Shown: positions 37,287 through 48,700 of the stretch, piece after piece
Layout: every line of letters starts with the position of its first letter
How positions within the stretch are numbered: position 1 is the stretch's first letter
Assembly: GCF_032118995.1 (NCBI RefSeq)
Contig: NC_092657.1
Coordinates: 362,891-426,890, forward strand
Direction: 5' to 3'
DNA length: 64,000 nt
Origin: Asterias amurensis
Lineage: Eukaryota; Echinodermata; Asteroidea; Forcipulatida; Asteriidae
The notes under the pieces: model-generated
What the model saw: only the letters and a program-made list of their open reading frames with translations
Database searches by the model: none
Told to the model about the DNA's origin: nothing
Position numbers and translations under genes: made by a program

Positions 37287-38718
37287 CCCCCCCAGACCTG
37301 TCTTTGAATAAAGCTCCTCCAACCAACGTTTATTTCCCATAATGGGGACAGAATCTCCAGAGGATTTCCCTATAACAATGCCGCCAAACAATGTTTACCT
37401 CCTGAGAGAATAATATGTGTGGTCGATAGCATCTCCCTGTTGTTTCAGACGGCAGGTGTAGTCCTTCTAGTTCCGCTAGCTGCCCCGCAGTTGCAGGTCC
37501 AGATCCGTTAGCTGGCCCGCTGTTCTAAGCTCGTCTCTGCACAGTACATTTTGTCCTGCACCATGCAAGCACACAACACCTAATACACCATTGGCGGTCA
37601 AAGAAAAAGAAGATTTGGTAAACATGATCAATAATCTTAGTATAAGCATAGAGATAGAAGTAAGTCTACTTGACAGTTTAAAATAAAATTAATCTATTAT
37701 CCCAAAAAATGATCAGCAGAACCATCTTTGCCCAAGTAATTGACATGTAAACAAACAAATAATTGTATACAAATACAACTACAATCCTATTAATTATCAA
37801 GTACAAATAAATGAAATGCGTGAACAAACTAGTACAGGCCTATACAATACAATAATAAGTTTTTATAGCACTTTTCAAATCCAAAGCAAGATCTCAAAGC
37901 ACTTCAACAGTGTGGTCACTGGGAAATTCAGTAACTCATTCCTTAAACTATATATGAGTATAGGCCTACACTACAGCCTTTAGGCTGTGCAACAAATCAA
38001 ATATGGGCTTCTAAAAATGCTAAATCAATCATCAAGAATCATCTCTGCCCTCACAGGTGGCACCCATTTACTCTTAGGTTGAGAGAAGCAATTATAGTTG
38101 TGTCTTGTTCAGGGACACAAGTGTAGTGGCAAACAATTCTTATTTTACAAGAGGAAATAAACACAAAACAGTTAAGCGATAAATAACAAATTGAGAGATG
38201 AAATCATGAATATTTATAATATATTATTATAACTTGCATCAACAAAAAGATAAATAGAACAGGACAAATAAGAATTCAAGACGCTGGGTTATTCTTATAG
38301 CTCTGTCTTTGCTCAAACTCAGTAAAACTCAATACAAACAACAACAAATTGATTTTAAAACAAAAGATCTGATCAGACTCAGATCAGAGCAACCTGTCGG
38401 AAATAAACGACTTAGGCATCACCCATCAACCTTTTCAATGCACAAAAATAACCGTAATTTTTTACAAGATCATAACTTGACAATAAATACAAATATGATA
38501 ACATTAAAACGCTTAAAATACAAATATGATCATAATTTAGTCAAATAATCTCGTGAATGGTCAGAAAAAGCCTTCAAACTTACAATATTTGTGGGGGAAA
38601 CTACTTGTTTATCGTCAAATCTTCGCTTGGCCGACTGTCAAAATATTATCAACCTCGTGTACATTATATAGCCTCGAATTAATCTTGTTCGCCCCCACCA
38701 CAAAACACAACGGCCCTT

Positions 38719-39677
38719 ACACTGTGCACAAAGTAATGGGTACAGGAATATCGCCATATCCTGGGTCCACATCGCGAAAACGTAACGGTCTGTGTTCTCA
38801 TATACTGTGCACAAGCAATGGGTACAGGAATATTACCATATCCCGGGTTCACCAAGTCCCGTATACTGTGCATACAATGCAATGTGTAGTGGACCTGTGT
38901 TATGGCGATATTCCTACACCCATTGCTTTGTGCACAATATGGGCCTTGGTGGACCCGGGATATGGCAATATTCCTGCACCCATTGCTTTGTGCACAATAT
39001 GGGTCTTGGTGGACCCGGGATATAGCAATATTCCTGTACCCATTGCTTTGTGCACAATATGGGCCTTGGTGGACCCGGGATATGGCGATATTCCTACACC
39101 CATTGCTTTGTGCACAATATGGGTCTTGGTGGACCCGGGATATGGCAATATTCCTACACCCATTGCTTTGTGCACAATATGGGCCTTGGTGGACCCGGGA
39201 TATAGCAATATTCCTGTACCCATTGCTTGTGCACAGTATATGACAAGACAGCCCGTTACATTTACGTGCTGTGGATCCGGGATATGGTTATATTCCTGTA
39301 CCCATTGCTTGTGCACAGTATATGAGAAGACAGACCGTTACATTTTAGTGCTATGGACCCGGGATATGGCAATATTCCTGCACCCATTGCTTGTGCACAA
39401 TATATGAGAAGACAGACCGTTACATTTCCGTGCTGTGGACCTGGGATATGGCAATATTCCTGTACCCATTGCTTGTGCACAGTATATGAGAAGACAGACC
39501 GTTACATTTTCGTGCTATGGACCCGGGATATGGCAATATTCCTGCACCCATTGCTTGTGCACAGTGTATGAGAAGACAGACCGTTACATTTACGTGCTGT
39601 GGACCTGGGATATGGCAATATTCCTGTACCCATTGCTTTGTGCACCGTATACGGGCCTTGGTGGACCCGGGATATGA
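38719..39677. repeat. 60- and ~86-bp satellite with an inverted left arm
   Basis: From about 38905 the 60-bp unit (CCCATTGCTTTGTGCACAAT ... GTGGACCCGGGATATGGC) repeats about five times. From about 39226 the unit lengthens to about 86 bp by including GAGAAGACAGACCGTTACAT. The first 180 bp (38719-38900) contain the same words in reverse orientation (GTGCACAAAGTAATGGGTAC), so the whole is a foldback array. Long open frames on both strands (up to 284 codons) are repeat artefacts. Confidence 0.93.
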
Positions 39678-41771
39678 TAATAACAGAGGCGCCTGGCTAT
39701 ATATGGCTCTCTGGTAGGCATTATTGTTGTCCATAATAATGAGTATACTTTGTATAGTAAAATTCCCAACTGAAGGAAAACCATATCCAAAGTGTATACT
39801 TAATTTGGACGCTGTATTTACTCCCCTTTTTAGAAGTTTGACATCTGCGGCCCCCCCCCCCCTACACCCACCCCCATTAATCCCTTGCCACAATAAATGT
39901 TCAATAAAAAGCCCAAATTTGATAAAAATTATTGAATTATCTCTTGCCATTTTTGTTTAAATAATAGACTTTCCCACCCTTTGCAATTTGTTTAATTATT
40001 TTGTAGCTCAAGTTCTATAAAAAAGGCTGGACTTTTTACTTCCCCTTGCCATTATTTCCCTTTTTAATTAAAGGCCAAAGAGTATCCCCTAGCTGTCTTT
40101 TTATTTATTTTAGGCCCACATTTGATTTTATTTTTGTAAGGACACGGGAGTCAAGGTAATAAAGATGGAATATCGGTCTATAATTAGTTTTCAGCTCACT
40201 TTATTTAAAGTTCTGATGACAATATAGAAATTGTGGTTTATTATTCGACAATTAAAGAAAATTCACTGAGTTAAGTCAAATGGACTCCAGACCAGTCTGG
40301 GCCCAATTTCATAAAGCCTGTAAGCATAAAACTTGCTTAGCACAGAAAAATCACGCTTAGCAGAAACTGATTACCAGCCAACTTTTCATCAATGATACAT
40401 TGTTGCAAACTGGTGCCCCACTATATTTTAAGTTTTAGCAAAGAAATTTGCTAAGCAGTATTTTCTGCTTAACAGCTTTATGAAATTGGACCTTTGACTC
40501 GAGTCCTCCAACACTGCCAACAGGATCGAGTATAAATCAAGTTGTGAATAATTATTGCTACAAATAAAATGTCAATATTACACAAAGGATTTTGTTCTCC
40601 TTTAAGAACAAAGGAATATTTTTTAGGAACTCAAACTTAATAATGCAAAATTAAATAAACAACACAAAATCACAACTGGTATTCCTTTCTGACCAAATTG
40701 TAACAGGGAAACTTTGACACAAAATCGTCACATCAGTGCACAAATATTGCATCTCCATTTTGCAAAAACATCTAGCACAAAAAAAGCTCTTTATGAAAGC
40801 ATTCCTCAATAATTGTTTTGTGTGTACTCCTGGGCTATTTTAAGCGAGACACAAAGTTTTGAAATTTTCAAACGTGCATGTAACATATGTCCTATTTGAA
40901 GAAGATATGCGTTTTTTAAACTGACTCAAAGAAAATCATGTTCTATCAGGATAAGTTACTATAAATAAATACATTAATCAGGAGAGTGCAAGTTTAAATC
41001 TTGCTCCAGCCAATGTTACTTTTTTCAACCCTGAACTAAATGGCCAATTTCTCTTGTTGTTTATTACTTAAAAAAATACATACAATAGATTATGTACTCT
41101 AGTGTAGGAAACCAAGTGAAACTCTTGGATTTAAATCCCTCACCATGACAAAGTAGAGTGATACACAATTTAAAATGTACTTGTAGAAAAATTCATGACT
41201 TTTAGGAAAATCTATAGACCTTACTGGCCTTATTTTTCTTAACACAAAGCTGCTAGTCTTCATATTCAAAATTTCAACTTTTATATACAAAAATGTCCAC
41301 ACTAAAACAAACAAGAAATTTCTGAGAAAGTTTGTTCACACTTTAAACTGTTGACTTTGGGGACCACCCAGCTAGGGAATAGCTACCCCTGTTAGAGGGT
41401 TGGGTCAAGGCGAGATAACCCCATAATTAACACACATAGTATTTGTTTGGTTTTGCCCAGGATACACCTTAACACTGTGTACTCTGTACTTTCCAAAGGT
41501 CAGTGAAAAAAATAACATGCATGTTATTCCGGTGGGATTTGAGCCCACAACCTTTTCAATTCTAAAGCAGAGTCTTACCAACTAGAGTGTTCGATTTCCC
41601 CCGGGATATAGTATGAGGGATATTACTCGAACATGGGCTGTGGAGCTAAATTTACCATAAATTTCCTTTGGTTTCATTTCCTTGGAATTGACCTGGTATT
41701 GTGCATAGGGCTTCGGTGAATAGCAGAAGAAGTAATGTTCTTTGAAGGGCTACTATAGACGTCACTTCAAT
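39678..41771. other. Intergenic / 3' UTR of BRD10
   Basis: No gene is seen. It includes a foldback MITE at 40299-40492 and a tRNA-like segment near 41520-41600 (GGGATTTGAGCCCACAACC, complement of a B box). AATAAA occurs on the minus strand at 41060-41065, about 700 nt past the BRD10 stop, and is a possible poly(A) signal. Confidence 0.45.
40299..40492. mobile_element. Foldback MITE, CCCAATTTCATA family, copy 3
   Basis: The ends GGGCCCAATTTCATAAAGC and GCTTTATGAAATTGG are complementary. The interior has the TTGCTTAGCA / TGCTAAGCAG words of copies 1 and 2. Length is 194 bp. Confidence 0.8.
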
Positions 41772-44700
41772 CTAAGAGGTTGTTGGTGTTTCGATGGGAG
41801 CAGTAAGCCTTGGGGTCTTTACAACGCCACTCTCTGTAGGCATTTGAGAGACTCGCTTTACTCCCATTTGTTGAGAAGGTGATTCTTGATGAGGTAAGGC
41901 GACCGGTGAGATAAGCTGGGGTGTGTTTGCAGATGGGACAGCCATTAGAGTCTGAGATGATTGAAGGTAACTACCATCACCAGCATGGGTAACACTTGTC
42001 ATCATTGCGGACTGTTGAAAAGAACTCTTCATACCTGTTGAGATGGTTCGACCATCTCCTCCACTCTTGGCTAACTGAACAGGCAACCGATGATTACCGA
42101 GGCTATTGTTGGCGGGTAATGCTCCGAGGGGTTTCTTTACCAGTTGGACTGGAATACTCTGTTGGAGGAGAGTGAATGGGGTAGACTGTTGTAGGTTTGT
42201 GATATGTGGAGCTTGCTGTTGTAGGTTTGTAACCAACTGTGAAGCTTGTTGTGACAGTGTAATGTTAGTTGGATTTAGATGTTGGACTGATGTTGGCTTT
42301 ACTGTAGACTGTTGTAGGTTTGTGACTATCTGTGGAGCTTGCTGTTGTAGGTTTGTAACCAACTGTGGAGCTCGTTGTGACAGTGTAATGTTAGTTGGAT
42401 TCAGATGTTGGAGTGATGTTGGCTTTACTGTAGACTGTTGTAGCTTTGTGACTATCTGTGGAGCTTGCTGTTGTAGGTTAGTGACCAACTGCGGAGCTTG
42501 CTGTGACAGTGTAATGTTAGTTGGATTCAAATGTGTGATTGAGGCCGGCTGTGCATTTGCCTGAGCTGATGACATTGTTATTTTCCCAGACGTTAGCTGC
42601 TCTAGAATCACTTGTTGAAGCTGCTGTTGCTGTTGAATATTGTTGCTGGGACCCATCAGACTACTCGAGGTACCTGGATTTGTTGTAGCAACCATGTTAC
42701 CTTGCTGAACTGGCAAACAAAGTAACTGCTGGCTTCCAGGAGCTTGGGTCAATATCTGCAATCCTTTGGATGCTAGTTTGACTGATTCCGAACCCCCAAA
42801 TGGTAAACTGCCAGTTTGATTTTGTTCTGGGGTGGCTATAAACTTTGTGGCAGTGGATAGCTGGCTCGGGTGGACTAGTCGGACTAGTTTTGTAGGGCTC
42901 CCAATGACTACCTTGGGATTTCCGTCACCTTTTACAATCTGAAGCTGTGGCTTCTGGATTACAACTGGGCTAGCTTGTCTCTGAATGGTACTCGCTGTTG
43001 CTTGAGGAAACAGTGTGGATATCTGGCCTCGGGTCCCTTGTAGATTGTCTAAGCTGCTTTGTTTGAGCACGACTGTTGATTGATTGTGATTCAAAACAGC
43101 GTTTCCGCCGAGGATTGGGACGACTGTTCGTTCAACAGGCTGGGTACTATTCGCCCGCACTTGCAGAGTTTGTTTTGGTTGAGCAAGATGCAAAACTGTT
43201 TGAGGGTTAGGCTGAGTTGGGCTTAGTAGAAGTTGGACTCCCTGAACAGTCTGCTGAGTAGTAACTACTGTAGAGGTAGGGGCTACTTGTAAAGGATGAC
43301 TCGCGACCTGTTGAATTAATTGAGTGTTTTGGTTCGTTAGAATCATTGGCACTGCACTTCCGGAATTAGGAACATTGATACCAGATTGGAGACCAACTAG
43401 TTTAGGTGTCTGGTTTGATCCAGTCTGCACTAGAATCTGTGCACCTTTGGCTGTCTGTACAAGGTGAAGTCTATTGCCTGGAGTTTGAGACAGAGTGTGG
43501 GTTCCTCCTGGCAGGGTTGCCATTGATGTCTGAGAAACAACTGGCAAGGCTGCAACTTTAACTGCTGAACTAGTGGTACAATTTGACTCTGTTAGATTGA
43601 CTGACATCTTAGGGCGATTCACAGAAGCTGTGACTGTTGTATTGGTTGATAAACTAACGGGTTGAGAAACGGTTGGAAGTCCTGCAGTCCAAGTGTTAGT
43701 AGCAGTAACTATGACCATGTTGGATGCATGTGGAGAAGTATGTACCGTTGTTGGAGCAGGTGTTGTTGCTGGTATCCCTGCCGCTTGTAACAGCTGTGGT
43801 TGAACTGTTGAAACTAATACTCCCGACGAGCCAATGACAAAATGCTGCTGTTGTTGCTGCTGCTGCAGAAGACGCTGCTGCTCTTCTTTCTTTTTCAGGA
43901 GTAATTTCTGCTGCTGTTGTTGCCGGTGAAGCTCAAGCTGTCTTTGTTGCTGCTGTAGCAGTGCAATTAGTTCCTTCTGAGAGAGATTATTGACAGGTTC
44001 TTTGGTTGATGAACGTGCTTTTGTTGGAGTTTTTGGCTTAGGGTGTTGGATTGGTTTGCCAGGGTGCTGAGATGGGCGAACAGCGGTGCTTTGTGTAGCA
44101 GCTTTTCCTTGCACCATCCTTGATAAGTTTTGAGGTAAGGTATTCCTGATAGGAGCTTGAGGAGAGGTTTTTGGTGCTGTGACCTGAGCTTTAGGAAGGC
44201 TACGGATGCACGTTACTGTTTGTGCTGGAGTGTTGAGACTACCCTTAATTGCTGGAGTAGCTGATCCACCTGCCACTGCCTGCTGTTTCTGCTGCATTTC
44301 TTTAATCTGTTGCAGGACAAATTGCTGTTGTAGGTCTGGTTTGCCTTGAAGCTGCGACCACACACTAGCGTCTACCTTGATTGTATACACACCTTGTGGT
44401 ACTGCCGCCTTGCTGCTTGAGACAGCAGAGGCTTGACTTAGAGCCGTTTGAATGGCTTTAGAAGTGGCGCTACCTTGGAGAACTTTCATGTCTTTGACGA
44501 TACCTTTTGTTTGGTCATTTATGAGACTGTTCAATGGTATGACAGGAAGTTTAGACGTTGGAACTGGAACAACCATGGATTGTGTTATTGTTGAACCAGT
44601 GTTAATTGTTGAATGTTGAGCGGTGGATAGTTTCAGGCCAGGCATTACAGATGTCACATTGGTTCCTGTTAGATACTGTGATGGTTTAGGTAGCATTTTC

Positions 44701-45767
44701 AGTAGGAGCTCCTTATCTGTCTTACGGTTGGCCGGAGTCACACTCGAGCTGACAGATTCTTTGTTCTCCGATGAAGCTGGTGGTTTGGAAACACTTTCTT
44801 GAAGGTTTGTATAATCAGGTAGTAACTCGGAGAGGCCTGTTGCTAAATGTTCCCGTAGAATCTGCTTGGTGAGGGCCAGGACACCGCGTAGGCCTTCAAG
44901 AACTATCTCATCCATGACTTCCTTAGTCTTTGGTTTTGCACTTAGCTTAACAACCTCCTGCTGGGGCCTAGTTACTAGAGAGTATTTATTGTTATTTGGA
45001 GGGCTACTTTGGTCCTTGTTAGCATCTACTACTTCTTGCTCTGAAGGTTTCTCAAGTTCATCGGACTTTTCCCCAGAATCTGTTTCTTTTGAAGCGGAGA
45101 CCATGTGAAACTCATGGTTCACACTTTCTTTGGCTTTGACGATCTTGGCTAGACTCGTCTTTAAATTCCTGAAAATGACATTCAGCACATAGATGGGATG
45201 AAGGCGAACCAACTCTTCAACTGTTTGGGCGACTGTTCCTTCGACACTCGGGGGTTTCGCAAAGGACCAAAACGGCTTGTTCAGAAATTTACGTAACGAT
45301 TTACCATCCGCTGAGAAGTGCGAACTTGAAGGTGTGGACTTTGAGAATTTCTGGTTACGACCGGTTTCACCGCGTTTGACCATGGTTTGTAATCGTCTAG
45401 TCGCCTCCTTTAATCCATCCGTGGATAAATTCTTAATAAGCTCCATCAGGCTGGTGTTGATTTGATTCTTATGTGGTGGGGTTCTCTTATTACCATCCTG
45501 ATTCCTAGAGCTCTTTTTACTGGATCTGTGCTTACGTCCCTTCTTTGCGGTTTCCTCGTTGACAGAGCCAGAAGGAGTTTCTTCATCATCATCATCTTGT
45601 TGAGACTCACCGACATGTTTCTTGCGAGGGCGCTTTCTAAGCTTCATACCATCGCCGTCCCATTCTTCATCTTCGTCGTTAGGATCGTCTTCCTCCTCGT
45701 CACTCTCGGAGTCAGAGCTTTCAGATTCTGATGAGGATTCCTCAGATGCCCAAATATCCTTAATATC
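41772..45767 (-). CDS. BRD10: BRD10 last exon, 1331-residue Q/S/T-rich region
   Basis: One uninterrupted 3996-bp exon. It opens with an acidic Ser/Asp/Glu run and then basic RKRPRKK. It contains a poly-Gln and Gln/Lys/Leu coiled stretch (DNA about 43830-43975). Near the C-terminus are three tandem 41-42 residue repeats (DNA 42181-42540) built on HLNPTNITLSQ and QLVTNLQQQAPQI. Such composition is typical of disordered transactivation-type regions. Frames open on the opposite strand are shadows. Confidence 0.93.
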   Translation of the reverse strand, partial: DIKDIWASEESSSESESSDSESDEEEDDPNDEDEEWDGDGMKLRKRPRKKHVGESQQDDDDEETPSGSVNEETAKKGRKHRSSKKSSRNQDGNKRTPPHKNQINTSLMELIKNLSTDGLKEATRRLQTMVKRGETGRNQKFSKSTPSSSHFSADGKSLRKFLNKPFWSFAKPPSVEGTVAQTVEELVRLHPIYVLNVIFRNLKTSLAKIVKAKESVNHEFHMVSASKETDSGEKSDELEKPSEQEVVDANKDQSSPPNNNKYSLVTRPQQEVVKLSAKPKTKEVMDEIVLEGLRGVLALTKQILREHLATGLSELLPDYTNLQESVSKPPASSENKESVSSSVTPANRKTDKELLLKMLPKPSQYLTGTNVTSVMPGLKLSTAQHSTINTGSTITQSMVVPVPTSKLPVIPLNSLINDQTKGIVKDMKVLQGSATSKAIQTALSQASAVSSSKAAVPQGVYTIKVDASVWSQLQGKPDLQQQFVLQQIKEMQQKQQAVAGGSATPAIKGSLNTPAQTVTCIRSLPKAQVTAPKTSPQAPIRNTLPQNLSRMVQGKAATQSTAVRPSQHPGKPIQHPKPKTPTKARSSTKEPVNNLSQKELIALLQQQQRQLELHRQQQQQKLLLKKKEEQQRLLQQQQQQQHFVIGSSGVLVSTVQPQLLQAAGIPATTPAPTTVHTSPHASNMVIVTATNTWTAGLPTVSQPVSLSTNTTVTASVNRPKMSVNLTESNCTTSSAVKVAALPVVSQTSMATLPGGTHTLSQTPGNRLHLVQTAKGAQILVQTGSNQTPKLVGLQSGINVPNSGSAVPMILTNQNTQLIQQVASHPLQVAPTSTVVTTQQTVQGVQLLLSPTQPNPQTVLHLAQPKQTLQVRANSTQPVERTVVPILGGNAVLNHNQSTVVLKQSSLDNLQGTRGQISTLFPQATASTIQRQASPVVIQKPQLQIVKGDGNPKVVIGSPTKLVRLVHPSQLSTATKFIATPEQNQTGSLPFGGSESVKLASKGLQILTQAPGSQQLLCLPVQQGNMVATTNPGTSSSLMGPSNNIQQQQQLQQVILEQLTSGKITMSSAQANAQPASITHLNPTNITLSQQAPQLVTNLQQQAPQIVTKLQQSTVKPTSLQHLNPTNITLSQRAPQLVTNLQQQAPQIVTNLQQSTVKPTSVQHLNPTNITLSQQASQLVTNLQQQAPHITNLQQSTPFTLLQQSIPVQLVKKPLGALPANNSLGNHRLPVQLAKSGGDGRTISTGMKSSFQQSAMMTSVTHAGDGSYLQSSQTLMAVPSANTPQLISPVALPHQESPSQQMGVKRVSQMPTESGVVKTPRLTAPIETPTTS

Positions 45768-48700
45768 CTGCAATTGGAAAAAAAGGAACAGATGAATATT
45801 TTAAAAAGCTGTTCAGCTAAAAATAATGCTCAGCAAATATCTTTGCTGAGCAAGAAACGAGTATAAGCCTTATGAAATGCTGGTAATTTGTTTTGGCTAA
45901 GCAGCTTTTTCCTGTGTTTAGCAAGTGTTGTGCTTAATAATTGGGCCCTGATGGTTCAAAGCATTAAACCCATTTGTTTGACTTTTTAGAGACTATTCAT
46001 TTCTGTACAATCATCACTCATAGCCAACCAGACTACTTGGGAGTGAATTTTGAATGGTTCTTATGTGTTTAATAACTAACATTTAGCTGTACATCTTTGT
46101 ACAGATAACTTTTAGATCATTCCTAATCTTTGATGATATTCAATCAAAACGACATTGAATTTGACCTTTTGACTGGCGCAAAACAAATAGTAGAGCCCCT
46201 CCCAGTATATCGAGTTCTAGAATGTGTCACTCCCTCAAAAAAAAATGATACTGGCCAAAGTTGCCAAAGTTTGTTTTTTTAATGCAAGTCGCCAGACACA
46301 CGAGGCCTGAAGGCCACTTCAAGGTGTGGGCTACAATTATTTTATCCAGAGGCTGTTGCCACCTACTCCTAGGGCTGAAACAAGGTTACCCCTTTTACAG
46401 TCCATACGGATGTACATGTAGGCTTGGGTATCATCAGTCCGAAGCCTGGCCGGTACAGCAGAAAGCACTACCTCCCCAATTTGCTACATGTGAGTTTGTC
46501 TATTCACTTTCACATATTTTGGAAAAGTGAAAGGGATAGATTCACTGGAGCTCACTCTTTTGTCTTTGTCAAATATAGATTTTAATAATACTTCACGAGA
46601 ATAGCGTAACAACATTAATCCACTAGTAATAGACCCTATTCACAACACACGGCGCACATAAATGCCATCTCCATTTCTGCCTTATTGGGAACTCCAATCC
46701 TTTTGTACACGCTATAACTCTCCAAATGGCTGACAGGGGCGTGATGTGCCCTGCGCATTGTGAATAGGGTCTAGTCTTAGCGCAATCTCTAGTTCTACCT
46801 GATCAGTAACTGGAATTAGCTGAGCAGCTTCAAACTCCTTCTTGAGTTTCTCTCGATTACGGATTGCAAACTTGGCTAGTTTAGATTCCCATGGTGTGAG
46901 CTCAAGCAGAAGGTTAGTCAGTTTCTCATGAAGCTCCTTCTCGCATCGTTTCCTTGGTGGTTGCCTCTTGTAAGACACAGCCTGAAGGAATAAAAAAAAC
47001 ATCACAGGAAATATAGATGAGAACATTGTAAAGACAAAACTTATGCTTTATAGCAAGTCTTAAAAGTATGGTGACTCAACACCCAAAGTGCTGAACTAAA
47101 CTTACGAACCCTTGCACAGACACATATCCTAAGAATGAACTTCTACCTTCACATAACTTTTTATTCCAATCCTTTTTGCTAACACTGGCTCCCAAACTGA
47201 CTCCCAAAATGGCAGACATAATAGACCCATGGAAGTCAGCTGCTTGTTGTGAAAGGGGCCATTGCATGACCTCATGTACTGGCCAATTCATACTCCACCA
47301 GAATTGCGAAAGCAAAGAAAATTTCAAGGCCTTTTCTTACTCCTTTTGACGTTTGCTTAAACACTTCTTTCAAGAAAATGTGCCAGTGATTTTGTAAAAA
47401 TTCCTGAAACCAGAAAAACCCTAACCAGAAAAACCCTAAAGAATCAAATTTCAAAGAGCTCTGAACAGTAAACAAGTTTTTGTGTTTACTGTAGCGGAAA
47501 ACTTGGCTAGGGTGTAAGCGTATTGTACAGGTAAGCAAGAAAATTAGGTAGCCATCTTGCGTGTTCACCATGAGTATGCATTGTGACGTCATGTATTTTC
47601 ATGTAGTAACAACAGGGAAGGTTAGCATGCCTTTTTGTGTGCTTACAGTTAGCAGTGTCATGAAATGAAAATTGCACAGTAAAGACAAGATCAGCCGTTA
47701 AGCAGGTCTATAGACTTGGGCTCTGGTTAACAACTCCTTATTACCTTTCTCTTTCTGCCAGTTACTGTAAGAGCAGGGGAGGTTTCTTCTGGAGTCGACG
47801 GTGGGCCAAACTTAGTAATAAGCTCTCTCAGTGAATCCATACTGTCACACACGAGCTCAAACTCCCCAAGAATCGGTAACACTTCAATATGTGGTTTGAT
47901 TGGAGATGGGGGCGGAACAGGTAATTCCTCCTCAGCGTTAATACCCTCGAGTGTGTCTAGTGGGTTCTTAACCGGTACCTCGGAGGTATCCATGGGTGTA
48001 ACTTGAGGGTCAGCAGCAGGTTTGATGTCACTGGGTGCGTCCACAGATTGGTTGCAATTGTTAGTAGAAACATTCATAGGTTCACTCTCCATAGACACTA
48101 ATTCTGATTCCGCCTCAGGATTAGTGGAAGGGTTATTGATTCTATTGCTTTCAGTTATTTGATCGACTGCTCCATTGTCCATTGCGGGGTTGTTCTTTTC
48201 AGTATCTCCAATAATTGCCTGATCAGTTGACGATTTGGTGACACTTTTAGGGATGTCGAGTTCCGACGTTGGTGGACTTGTCACTGCCACTTCACCATTA
48301 CATATCGGTTGGATTTCTTCCGTCTTTGATGTTTGAGATTGATTCTCCTCATCCTGACCATCTAATGCCTTATCCTTACAATCCATGTCTTCATCATCAT
48401 TGTTACTATCGTATCCATTATCCTCATTCTCAGAGACAATCGTTGACGGAGCTTTCTCTATTTCTTCCTCAGTATCCATTGTCTCTCCGACCGTTCTAGA
48501 TGTTGTTGGTTGGTCCCCCTGACTGTCTGTATCGTCAGTTTCATCCTCCATTTCTGTAAACTCACTTGTGACGTCTTCAGAACCGGTGCTGGATATGACG
48601 CTTTCAGGATAGGCCCCAAAATGAACAGTTGGGGTCAACCTCTGTTTGAATAGAAGAAAAAAAGCAAATTTTAGATTGTTAACTGAGATGGTAATGAACG

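Larger units (their letters stand above)
35460..38700. other. Intergenic / 3' region of gene C
   Basis: No coding exon is seen. It contains a 75-bp hairpin (36685-36759), a foldback MITE (37151-37286) and fragments of the GGGGCACCAAGGCC repeat near 37045-37160. AATAAA near 37308 is the first clear plus-strand poly(A) hexamer I noticed, about 1.85 kb after the stop of gene C, so the 3' end of that gene is unsettled. Confidence 0.45.

Noticed and set aside
38553-39950. 284-, 176- and 138-codon ORFs over the satellite
   Set aside because: Repeats with periods of 60 and about 86 bp, open on both strands, with no conserved domain and no splice context.
42106-42564. 152-codon plus-strand ORF, Cys-rich
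   Set aside because: Antisense shadow of the tandem repeats in the last BRD10 exon; the minus frame is the real coding one.
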